Part shown: positions 23,565 to 29,972 of the stretch, one piece after another
How positions within the stretch are numbered: position 1 is the first letter of the stretch
Layout: every line of letters begins with the position of its first letter
Origin: a virus
Reading direction: 5' to 3' (one strand)
Length of the DNA stretch: 43,148 nucleotides
IMG/VR virus record: IMGVR_UViG_3300034198_021447
Location: 1-43,148 of that record
Notes under the pieces: generated by a model
The model's database searches: none
Told to the model about the DNA's origin: nothing
Seen by the model: the letters and a program-made list of their open reading frames with translations, nothing else
Made by a program: the position numbers and the translations under genes

Positions 23565-23849
23565 TTAGATATTTTCTTCCATTGTCACACTAAGACCTTT
23601 TGACTTTAATTGTTCATACATCTTAGTTACTATTTCTTTAGTACCTCTTTTTACATCACATTTACCTCTAAAATGTACTATATGAGCACACTGAGATGCT
23701 TGTTCGTAAGAATGCTTACAAACTTTCATTAAACACTCTATTACGTGTTCAAAACTATTATAGTCGTCATTGTGAAGTAAAAGGGTAAAAGGTTGACTTA
23801 AGATCTCATCTACTTTTGTTTCACTTTTTGTTTCTGTAATTGTTGCCAT
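23565..23849 (-). CDS. clpS: ClpS-like N-degron adaptor
   Basis: This 94-residue protein covers the whole ClpS core. LLLHNDDYNSFEHVIECLMK contains the substrate-binding Asn27-Asp28-Asp29. The helix KHSYEQASQCAHIVHFRGK contains His59, equivalent to the His of E. coli ClpS that contacts the substrate N-terminus. The C-terminal strand is GLSVTMEE. ClpS delivers proteins with destabilising N-terminal residues to ClpAP or a ClpC-type protease. A phage copy could redirect host proteolysis, or compete with the host adaptor. It has no capsid-targeting motif, so it would act after synthesis in the infected cell. It lies 4 bases downstream of the HAD phosphatase gene and is probably cotranscribed with it. 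Confidence 0.9.
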   Translation of the reverse strand: MATITETKSETKVDEILSQPFTLLLHNDDYNSFEHVIECLMKVCKHSYEQASQCAHIVHFRGKCDVKRGTKEIVTKMYEQLKSKGLSVTMEENI

Positions 23850-23853
23850 ATTA

Positions 23854-24354
23854 TTATATTAATTTTTTCTTGTTTATAACATCTATTATTTCAATAGGAA
23901 CTTTTTGTTTAGGAGCCCATTCATTTACAAACTTAATTAAATGTTCATGTCTATCATCGAATAAAATGAATTTCTTTGGTTTATATCTATCAATTAGATT
24001 TGTAAATAATCTTGCTTTAAATAAATATGTATCCATGCCAGGGTTACAATACAAATCTATATCAATATCATGAAGTTTTAAAACTTTTATTACTGATCCT
24101 CTTAACTTCTCAACTCTACCTGTTGCTAAAAAGCAATGACTGTTAGTATCTTCTGAATATTGTTTATAAAATTTATATACCCATTCATTACGAGGTATAT
24201 AAAATATATTTGTATTTAAGGATTCTTTATTTCCCCACCAACCTCTTCCTTGCCAAGAAGAACCTGTTTCTTTTTCCCAAAGATCTTTACCACTTTCTGG
24301 TGTTGGAGTGTGGAACATTGTTGAATCAAAATCAAAACTCACTAGGTTTTCCAT
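23854..24354 (-). CDS. HAD phosphatase (RNA-repair-type HAD)
   Basis: This 166-residue HAD hydrolase has clear motifs: SFDFDSTMF with Asp8 and Asp10 (motif I, DxDxT), FLATGR with Thr78 (motif II), LFKARLF with Lys113 (motif III) and FILFDDRHEH with Asp133-Asp134 (motif IV). The Trp-rich insert GSSWQGRGWWGN after motif I is typical of the Swiss-Army-Knife RNA-repair-like HAD branch. A 3'-phosphatase role in nucleic-acid end healing is therefore possible, but the substrate is not evident from sequence. It is the first gene of a two-gene unit with ClpS. Confidence 0.8.
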   Translation of the reverse strand: MENLVSFDFDSTMFHTPTPESGKDLWEKETGSSWQGRGWWGNKESLNTNIFYIPRNEWVYKFYKQYSEDTNSHCFLATGRVEKLRGSVIKVLKLHDIDIDLYCNPGMDTYLFKARLFTNLIDRYKPKKFILFDDRHEHLIKFVNEWAPKQKVPIEIIDVINKKKLI

Positions 24355-24416
24355 TTTTAATTATTTTTATTTATATAACAAATATAAGAAAAATATTTAT
24401 TAAAACAAAGTATTTT

Positions 24417-24427
24417 TTTTATATATA
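24417..24427 (+). promoter_or_regulatory. Candidate promoter variant before anchored protein
   Basis: TTTTATATATA with 17 nt to the ATG at 24445. It is a one-base variant of the recurrent element, within a region divergent to the HAD-ClpS unit. Confidence 0.4.
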
Positions 24428-24444
24428 AAAATAAAAAAGTTTCT

Positions 24445-25062
24445 ATGAATAAATTATTTATTCCAATTATCGGAACCCTACTTATCATTTTATTTTTAAT
24501 GAGATTTAATAGTTGTGGTTGCCATTCTCCAATCCCTCAAATAAAATCAGACACATTAGTAATACATGATACTATTAAAATTTATGATACTACTCCTGGA
24601 AAGATTGAGTTTGTAAAATCTAAGCCAATTCAACATTGGGATACTATACCAAAATATATTCCTGATACAAATTATCCTGGTTTATTAAAACAATATAATA
24701 ATTTAGGAAATGAGTATTTTACTCAAAATATATATAAAGCTATATATAGAATAGATTCATTAGGAACATTAACTGCAATAGATACCATATCACAAAATAA
24801 ATTAACAGGTACTTCTTTAATTACTAATTTAAAAATACCATATAAAAGAATAGTTGTAACTAATACTATAATACCTGCTGCTAAAAATCAATTATATATA
24901 GGTGGTGGTCTTAATGGAAATAGAAGTTCATTAATAAATTCAGCAGAAGTTGGGCTTATTTTAAAGACGAATAAAGATCAAATTTTCCAAGTAAAAGTAA
25001 GTGAAGACTTAGATGGTAAAATTAATTATGGAGTTGGAACTTATTGGAAAATAAAATTATAG
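24445..25062 (+). CDS. Membrane-anchored protein with C-terminal beta region
   Basis: This 205-residue protein has an N-terminal hydrophobic segment (residues 3-20, FIPIIGTLLIILFLM) followed by Cys-x-Cys. A single signal-anchor with the rest outside the cytoplasm is expected; a lipoprotein is possible but the lipobox is not convincing. The middle is rich in D-T-I/D-T-T and Ile-Asp strands. The last 65 residues look like amphipathic beta strands with Gly turns (NQLYIGGGLNGNRSS, EVGLILKTNKDQIFQVKV, YGVGTYWKIKL), like an outer-membrane or envelope-spanning domain. Proteins of this build in Bacteroidetes phages are candidates for spanin-type lysis factors or superinfection exclusion. I cannot choose between these. 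Confidence 0.5.
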   Translation: MNKLFIPIIGTLLIILFLMRFNSCGCHSPIPQIKSDTLVIHDTIKIYDTTPGKIEFVKSKPIQHWDTIPKYIPDTNYPGLLKQYNNLGNEYFTQNIYKAIYRIDSLGTLTAIDTISQNKLTGTSLITNLKIPYKRIVVTNTIIPAAKNQLYIGGGLNGNRSSLINSAEVGLILKTNKDQIFQVKVSEDLDGKINYGVGTYWKIKL

Positions 25063-25121
25063 AAAATTAATAAAAAATGACTTTTGATTAATAATATATA
25101 ATTAAAATTAAAATTAAAATT

Positions 25122-25628
25122 ATGAAATACATAAAACAATATGAAAATCATGTAAAATTAAAAAAGGCACAAGAAGTTCCTGTTAAAGAAGTAAAAACTT
25201 TACAAGTGATTAATGAAAGTGTTGAAATAATTGATGATATATATGAAGTTAGAACAACTACTGAGATCCCTCAATCTCTTATTAATGGTTTTATTAAAAA
25301 AGCAGAAACTAATTTAGACATTAAAGTTCGTAAAACTTACAGTGATAAAGACCTTGCTGAGATGTTAGTTAATAAAGTTATTAAAATGAATTTAGATATT
25401 GAGAAGTTAAACCCAAGTGATTTCTTTGGAGGAGGACAATCTTCTTCACAAGAAGGACAATCTCAAGAAACTCCAACAGAAGCTCCAACTGAGACACCTC
25501 AAGAAGATTCAGCAGAAGCTCCTCAATCTCAACCACAAGCACAAGCACAATCAGCTCCTACAGAAGGATATGAAAGTACAGAAGAAAATTTACCAGAAGA
25601 ACAAACTCAAACTCAAGAACAAGTTTAA
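25122..25628 (+). CDS. Small protein with targeting-like N-terminus and Gln/Glu/Pro-rich tail
   Basis: This 168-residue protein starts MKYIKQYENHVKLKK, one of the window's shared N-terminal motifs. It has V-I-N-E/S near residue 30, matching the prohead-protease consensus and very similar to the T4 targeting peptides' I-N/A-E. A short folded region with a helix follows (SDKDLAEMLVNKVIKMNLDIEKL), and then a low-complexity Ser/Gln/Glu/Pro/Ala tail from residue 105 on. No enzyme motif is seen. An internal head protein or small core component is likely. It ends in a strong terminator. The A/T-rich leader (repeated AATTAAA) carries only a distant version of the recurrent promoter element. Confidence 0.6.
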   Translation: MKYIKQYENHVKLKKAQEVPVKEVKTLQVINESVEIIDDIYEVRTTTEIPQSLINGFIKKAETNLDIKVRKTYSDKDLAEMLVNKVIKMNLDIEKLNPSDFFGGGQSSSQEGQSQETPTEAPTETPQEDSAEAPQSQPQAQAQSAPTEGYESTEENLPEEQTQTQEQV

Positions 25629-25644
25629 AAATAAAAGCCAAAAC

Positions 25645-25673
25645 AAAAAAACCACCGATTAGGTGGTTTTTTA
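25645..25673 (+). terminator. Terminator
   Basis: AAAAAACCACC / GGTGGTTTTTT with a 5-base loop, directly after the Gln/Glu-rich gene. Confidence 0.85.
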
Positions 25674-25684
25674 TTTAATATATA
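25674..25684 (+). promoter_or_regulatory. Candidate promoter element, short spacing
   Basis: Exact TTTAATATATA with 4 nt to the ATG at 25689. It begins at the end of the preceding terminator's T-run, so the two units are clearly separate. Confidence 0.58.
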
Positions 25685-25688
25685 CTTT

Positions 25689-26297
25689 ATGAAATATTTA
25701 AAAATATTTGAAGAATTTGAGGATAAAGTATTAGTTATTGTAGATGTTCAAAAATCTTTTAAGAAATACTTTAATGATATTTATTTAGAAGAATTAAAAA
25801 AATATTGTGCGGAATTTACAGAAGTTTATCAAATATACGATAATCATATTTTTGATAAACCAGGAACAGATTTTATGTTTTCTGATAATCCTATAAAACC
25901 TATTTTTGATGAATTATATAATTTTAATGAAGTTGATATAATAGAAAAACGTTATCATAATGAACACCATTTAGTTTATTACAAATCTTATTTAACTAAT
26001 GAAGTTTATAGAACTATTGTTGAAAGACAAAAAAATAATTTGTTAAAAGTTGGTGATATGTTTGATACTAAACACGGAACTAAAATAATTTTTGTAAACC
26101 ATAAACATATGTGGTTTCATTTAACTAAAAAAATGATAAATTTCTTTAATAAATTAAAAGGAAGAAAAATTATTTTAGTAGGTGGTGCTATAGACCATTG
26201 TTTAAAAGATATAGAAGTTTCTATGGAAACATTTGTATTAGATATAACTATACAACACAAATTTATTTATAGTGGTACTTACTGTTATTTTAGTTAA
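25689..26297 (+). CDS. Isochorismatase-like cysteine hydrolase with targeting-like N-terminus
   Basis: This 202-residue protein matches the isochorismatase/nicotinamidase superfamily. VLVIVDVQKSF carries the catalytic Asp19, EKRYHNEH carries a Lys87 candidate, and the late strand-helix GRKIILVGGAIDHCLKDIEVSMETF carries the nucleophile Cys171. A triad of Asp, Lys and Cys hydrolyses amides such as nicotinamide or related metabolites; the exact substrate cannot be read from the sequence. The N-terminus MKYLKIFEEFED is one of the capsid-targeting-like peptides and directly precedes the first core strand, so the tag seems to have been added to an otherwise complete enzyme. It has its own short-spaced promoter-like element. 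Confidence 0.72.
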   Translation: MKYLKIFEEFEDKVLVIVDVQKSFKKYFNDIYLEELKKYCAEFTEVYQIYDNHIFDKPGTDFMFSDNPIKPIFDELYNFNEVDIIEKRYHNEHHLVYYKSYLTNEVYRTIVERQKNNLLKVGDMFDTKHGTKIIFVNHKHMWFHLTKKMINFFNKLKGRKIILVGGAIDHCLKDIEVSMETFVLDITIQHKFIYSGTYCYFS

Positions 26298-26682
26298 GAA
26301 CTTGATTATAAACACCTAACTTAGCATATACATCATACTTTCCTATTTTAAAATTAACATAAAGTATATCTTGATAGTTAAAAGGATCTTGTGTAAATAT
26401 ACATTTTACTTCATAATTTATACCTGCTATTTCAGGAATAAATTGAATGATCTGATCATTTATTGATTTTTGAACATATTCAGCACTTACTGTAGTATTA
26501 AAAATTAAAGATTCTAAATTAGCACCTAATTTTGGTTCGCCATAAACTTCTCCTTGATTAGTAAAAAGAATTATTTCATATTTCTGAATAATCATTTGCA
26601 TTATATCATCTTCTTCTATTACAGAAGAATTAAATCTAGGATGTCCATCGTATAGTATATAAAAATCTTTAAAGTCAAACAT
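26290..26682 (-). CDS. Baseplate wedge protein, gp25-like
   Basis: This 130-residue protein belongs to the gp25/GPW family that forms the inner wedge next to the sheath-initiating ring. Residues 39-62 (LFTNQGEVYGEPKLGANLESLIF) carry the family's diagnostic G-E-P-x-x-G-x-x-L-x-x-L-I/L-F segment. The middle, with SINDQIIQFIPEIAGINY, corresponds to the family's I-x-x-A-I-x-x-W-E-P-R-I helix-strand. The C-terminal strands fit as well. Its length is normal (T4 gp25 has 132). It sits outside any tail cluster, between an isochorismatase-like gene (8-base overlap of ends) and the clamp loader, with a promoter-like element 4 nt upstream. Confidence 0.85.
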   Translation of the reverse strand: MFDFKDFYILYDGHPRFNSSVIEEDDIMQMIIQKYEIILFTNQGEVYGEPKLGANLESLIFNTTVSAEYVQKSINDQIIQFIPEIAGINYEVKCIFTQDPFNYQDILYVNFKIGKYDVYAKLGVYNQVLN

Positions 26683-26686
26683 AAAA

Positions 26687-26697
26687 TATATATTAAA
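26687..26697 (-). promoter_or_regulatory. Candidate promoter element, short spacing, before gp25-like gene
   Basis: Exact TTTAATATATA on the minus strand with 4 nt to the gp25-like start codon. Confidence 0.55.
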
Positions 26698-26709
26698 ATA
26701 TATATTCTT

Positions 26710-27687
26710 TTATTTAAACAAATCTTTTAATTTACCAATTAAAGTCATTCCAACAACTACAGGATCTGTATTAGTATCTAATAATTTATGATATTCTGAA
26801 ATAATATAATTAACTTCAAATAATTTATCCATGTTTTCTCTTTTTTCATTAAATACCCAATTGATAAAATCACGACTAAATAATTGGAACATTTCGTCAA
26901 TATTATCTTGACCAAAATTATCCATCATAAAGTGATATATCTTTTCATAATCCATATCACTAAATACAACATTATATAAATCTGTTTTTAATTTAGCATT
27001 AATGGAATTATTACTTGTTACTTCACCTGTTAATTTAAACTGTTGTAAAGCATTTATTATAGATCTAAAATCAGGAAAATTTCTGTTAATTAACTTTACT
27101 AAATTTTCTTTATTAATTTCTATTTCTTCTTTAACACATATTTCATTCATTATTCTTTTATACAAAGAATTTTTTAAGAACTTTTCTTCTTCACCATTTA
27201 TTGTATTAAAGTTAATACAAGTCATTCTTGACTTAATACCATCTGATACTTTATTTATATTATTTGTATTAAAAATAAATCTAACATTCTTATTAGAAAA
27301 ATCTTCAATATAAACTTTTAATGCATCTTGATATTGAATTGAAGATCTTTCAAACTCATCTAAAAATACATATTTTATATCATCTTTTGTTATTTCGGAA
27401 TCTAAGTCTATCCCTGTATATACTTTAGAACAGAAATCATCAACTTTAGTTCTTAAATCATCAATTGAAGAATAGTAAGAATTATTTAATTCTAAATAAG
27501 GTTTATCTTTTGAATATTTACCAATTAAAATTCTTGCTAATGAAGTTTTACCTGTTCCAGGTGTTCCATAAAATACATAATTAGCGGTTATTTCTCCATT
27601 CGGAAAAAACTTTTGGATTCTTGGTATAATAACCAAATCTTCTAATTTTTTAGGTCTCCATCTCTCGTTTAGTAGTAATTGTTTCAT
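26710..27687 (-). CDS. Sliding-clamp loader ATPase, gp44-like
   Basis: This 325-residue AAA+ ATPase is of the clamp-loader small-subunit type. It has an RFC-box-like start (NERWRPKKLEDLV), Walker A GTPGTGKT at 41-48, Walker B VFLDEFER near 108-114 and SRM (arginine finger, SRC position) at 153-155. A helical C-terminal collar domain follows. T4 gp44 (319 residues) loads the gp45 clamp for replication, and in T4 the same clamp also activates late transcription with gp55. No gp62 partner or clamp gene is visible in this window. The ATPase is transcribed on the minus strand, 12 bases upstream of a promoter-like element for the gp25 gene. Confidence 0.9.
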   Translation of the reverse strand: MKQLLLNERWRPKKLEDLVIIPRIQKFFPNGEITANYVFYGTPGTGKTSLARILIGKYSKDKPYLELNNSYYSSIDDLRTKVDDFCSKVYTGIDLDSEITKDDIKYVFLDEFERSSIQYQDALKVYIEDFSNKNVRFIFNTNNINKVSDGIKSRMTCINFNTINGEEEKFLKNSLYKRIMNEICVKEEIEINKENLVKLINRNFPDFRSIINALQQFKLTGEVTSNNSINAKLKTDLYNVVFSDMDYEKIYHFMMDNFGQDNIDEMFQLFSRDFINWVFNEKRENMDKLFEVNYIISEYHKLLDTNTDPVVVGMTLIGKLKDLFK

Positions 27688-27717
27688 ATAAAATTATATT
27701 ATTTTTTAAGGAAAAAG

Positions 27718-28683
27718 TTAAAAAATAATATAGTCGTATATTCTAGATAATTCATGATATACATAAATATCATTATTAAATTCATCATTATTATAGTCAT
27801 TACCTATAGTTAGGTAATGACTTTCAGAATAAGGTTTATTGTCTCTTATAAATTTATCTATAATTTCATTAGAATTTAATAAAAATTTATTCCCAATTTT
27901 TTCGAAATTTATTTTTATTTCTTTATAAAAATTTTTTAATTCATTAAATGTTTTTATAACATATTTTTTCTTTAATATATTTTCTATAAATAAATTTGTA
28001 AATTCTAATAATTCATTAAATTCAACTTTTGTTAGAATATTATTTGAATCAAAATTAATAAGCATCATTGCTGATTTATATAAATAATTTTTTTTGAATT
28101 CATCTTGAATCATAGATTTATCAAATGTTCTTAGATAATATAATTTATCATACAACATTCTAATTCTTGCATCTACCTCATGATCTAATGCTAAGTAATT
28201 TAATTGCATAAAATCATGTATCCAATAATTTTTTTTATAAAAGTTTATTAATCCATTTGTATATAAAACTTTATCAAAAGATTCAAGATTATTATTATGA
28301 TATAAGTCATATATATGTTTTAATTCATGAACAATTATAGAAAATAATTGATAATAATCTATTTTAATGTCAATTATTTCTATTTTAATGTCAAAATTTT
28401 TAAAATTATTTTTTTTAATTATGTCTTCCTGTACATAAGCATAATATTTTTTCTTATTATTATCTTTATAATCTATAATTATATCAAATATAACACCAAA
28501 TGGATCAAATTCTTTAAAGTCATTTTTGTTTCTAAAATCAAAATCAAAATGGTATTTATTTATTCCTAAATTAATATTATTTTCTATTTTTTGTCTAATA
28601 ATATTCATATGCTTTTTTAAAGCAAACTCATATATTTTTTCTTCACTTTTACTAAATTCTTGATATTTTTTTAAATTATCCAT
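27718..28683 (-). CDS. Zinc metalloprotease-like protein with targeting-like N-terminus
   Basis: This 321-residue protein contains His119-Glu120-x-x-His123 (IVHELKHIYDLYHN) and, about 45 residues later, DHEVDAR with Glu169. This is the gluzincin arrangement of two His plus a downstream Glu as zinc ligands. The rest of the chain is helical, with a basic N-terminal half. The N-terminus MDNLKKYQEFSKSEE contains KKYQEF, nearly the KTYQEF of the T4 internal-protein targeting peptide; I-Y-E at 17-19 is a possible processing site. Packaging with the virion and cleavage of a host protein would make sense but are inferred. The start codon is followed, on the other side, by a divergent region with two palindromic operator-like sites. 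Confidence 0.6.
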   Translation of the reverse strand: MDNLKKYQEFSKSEEKIYEFALKKHMNIIRQKIENNINLGINKYHFDFDFRNKNDFKEFDPFGVIFDIIIDYKDNNKKKYYAYVQEDIIKKNNFKNFDIKIEIIDIKIDYYQLFSIIVHELKHIYDLYHNNNLESFDKVLYTNGLINFYKKNYWIHDFMQLNYLALDHEVDARIRMLYDKLYYLRTFDKSMIQDEFKKNYLYKSAMMLINFDSNNILTKVEFNELLEFTNLFIENILKKKYVIKTFNELKNFYKEIKINFEKIGNKFLLNSNEIIDKFIRDNKPYSESHYLTIGNDYNNDEFNNDIYVYHELSRIYDYIIF

Positions 28684-28730
28684 ATATTATATATTTTTTA
28701 AGAAAAGTATCTTTATTTTAAATAATATAT

Positions 28731-28744
28731 TTTTACATGTAAAA
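28731..28744. promoter_or_regulatory. Palindromic operator-like site 1
   Basis: TTTTACATGTAAAA is a perfect 14-base palindrome in the divergent intergenic region between the metalloprotease and the endonuclease relic. It is repeated 30 bases later. Confidence 0.5.
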
Positions 28745-28760
28745 GTTTAAAAAATACATT

Positions 28761-28775
28761 TTTCACATGTAAAAA
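28761..28775. promoter_or_regulatory. Palindromic operator-like site 2
   Basis: TTTCACATGTAAAA, the same ACATGT core with a near-perfect palindrome. It lies exactly 30 bases (about three helical turns) from site 1. A paired repressor or activator site is inferred. Confidence 0.5.
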
Positions 28776-28795
28776 ATACAAGAGGAAAACACCAT

Positions 28796-28806
28796 TTTAA
28801 TATATA
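28796..28806 (+). promoter_or_regulatory. Candidate promoter element, short spacing, before relic and gp15 gene
   Basis: Exact TTTAATATATA with 6 nt to the ATG at 28813. It probably drives both the relic and the overlapping gp15-like gene. Confidence 0.55.
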
Positions 28807-28812
28807 ATTAAA

Positions 28813-29121
28813 ATGTCAAAAAAATTAACACAAGAAGAATATATAGAAAAAGTTAGGTTTATTCATAATAATAGTTATGAATATTCAAAAACTATCTATA
28901 CTGGTAATAAGAATAAATTAATTATTACTTGTATAGAATATGATGGAAAGCAACATTTCGAATCAATTGAATATTTTGGTAGTGAAGAATCATTAAAAAA
29001 GAAAAAAATAAAAGATTTTATTAAAGATAATTTTTGTTTAAAAAATAAAATTAATCTAATAAGAATACCTTATTATGATTTTGATAAAATTGAAAAAATT
29101 ATAGAAGAAATATGCCAATAG
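28813..29121 (+). CDS. Internally deleted homing endonuclease relic
   Basis: This 102-residue ORF joins the extreme ends of a longer phage endonuclease. Residues 1-40 (EEYIEKVRFIHNNSYEYSKT, then GNKNKLIITC) are the first half of a repeat found at the start of such proteins, cut just where a C-P-x-H-G zinc-type motif normally follows. Residues 41-102 (IEYDGKQHFESIEYFG to IRIPYYDF) are the C-terminal nuclease core, with the Glu of IEYDGKQHF kept. The aspartate-containing FDFYLP strand that should precede it is missing. The protein is therefore probably inactive or minimal. Its stop overlaps the start of the gp15-like gene (ATG at 29112), so it may now serve mainly as a translated leader. Confidence 0.65.
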   Translation: MSKKLTQEEYIEKVRFIHNNSYEYSKTIYTGNKNKLIITCIEYDGKQHFESIEYFGSEESLKKKKIKDFIKDNFCLKNKINLIRIPYYDFDKIEKIIEEICQ

Positions 29122-29900
29122 GTCAAAAACACAATGCCGACGACAGTTTTTTCCGGGACCTAATTTTATGTGTTTTAGATACTTTAGAATCTGAGTTAAT
29201 GTGGGTTAATAGATTTTCAAGTGGTAATATAGAAGTATCTGTGCCTATTTATTATTCTCTAACTGGTGATGAAAGATTTTTATTAGATTCATTTGTTGAT
29301 GATGTTGTATCTGATAATAGATATGTTGAATTAAATACTGATAAAATACCAAGAGGTCATTTAACGATGACTGGATTTGATATTTTGTCTGATAGATTTA
29401 ATAATCCAAATGTTTGGTTAAAAACTGTAATTGATGATAATGAGGAAATAAAAAAAGTTTTGACAAAAATTAAAGCTATTCCTTTGAGTGTAAAATTTGA
29501 TTTAGTAATTTTATTAGCAAATGAAATAGATTATTTTAAATGTAGTCAAGCTATTTTAGATTCTTTTTCATTTTATAGATATATTCAATTTGAGTATAAT
29601 TATATGAATATAGATGCTATGATTATATTACCTGATACAAAAACACTTGAGTTTTCAAGAGAAAAGAACATGACATCAGACAACTCACTTAAATTAACAA
29701 TGCAATTTGAGGTATCTACTTATTACCCTGCTTATAGAAGACCAAAAAGTAATTTAGAACTTAATGATAAAAATATGACGTGGTCAAATGCTTTTAATTA
29801 TGATGGATTTAAATCAAATAATAAAGATTTGATAGTAAATCCAAAGAAAAGTAAGTGGTGGAGTAATTTACTAAGAGTACAAAAAAGAAATAATGAGTAA
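29112..29900 (+). CDS. Tail sheath terminator, gp15-like
   Basis: This 262-residue protein has the layout of T4 gp15 (272 residues), the hexameric ring that caps the contracted-ready tail and joins it to the neck. The segments follow in the same order. FFRDLILCVLDTLESEL is the N-terminal helix, IEVSVPIYYSLTGDERFLLDS resembles the gp15 IRVPITYASKEHFM region, and PRGHLTMTGFDILSDRFNN resembles PRINLHLVDFSYNAPFKTN. The strand around IPLSVKFDLVILLANEIDYF corresponds to SPIKMIYELSIFTRYEDDMF, and LKLTMQFEVSTYYPAYRR is the C-terminal strand pair. The start overlaps the endonuclease relic, so translation is probably coupled. Confidence 0.78.
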   Translation: MPIGQKHNADDSFFRDLILCVLDTLESELMWVNRFSSGNIEVSVPIYYSLTGDERFLLDSFVDDVVSDNRYVELNTDKIPRGHLTMTGFDILSDRFNNPNVWLKTVIDDNEEIKKVLTKIKAIPLSVKFDLVILLANEIDYFKCSQAILDSFSFYRYIQFEYNYMNIDAMIILPDTKTLEFSREKNMTSDNSLKLTMQFEVSTYYPAYRRPKSNLELNDKNMTWSNAFNYDGFKSNNKDLIVNPKKSKWWSNLLRVQKRNNE

Positions 29901-29972
29901 TTGTTTTTCTAAAATAGAAATAAATGACTTTTTATATAAAATATATACTAATAACAAAAATAATAAATATTC

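Noticed and set aside
24445-25062. Firm spanin assignment
   Set aside because: The membrane anchor and periplasmic build fit, but there is no overlapping partner gene or convincing lipobox, so only the architecture is reported.
28348-28569. Plus-strand hydrophobic 73-residue frame
   Set aside because: It is an Ile/Phe/Tyr-rich shadow of the Lys/Asn-rich metalloprotease gene on the other strand, not a membrane protein gene.
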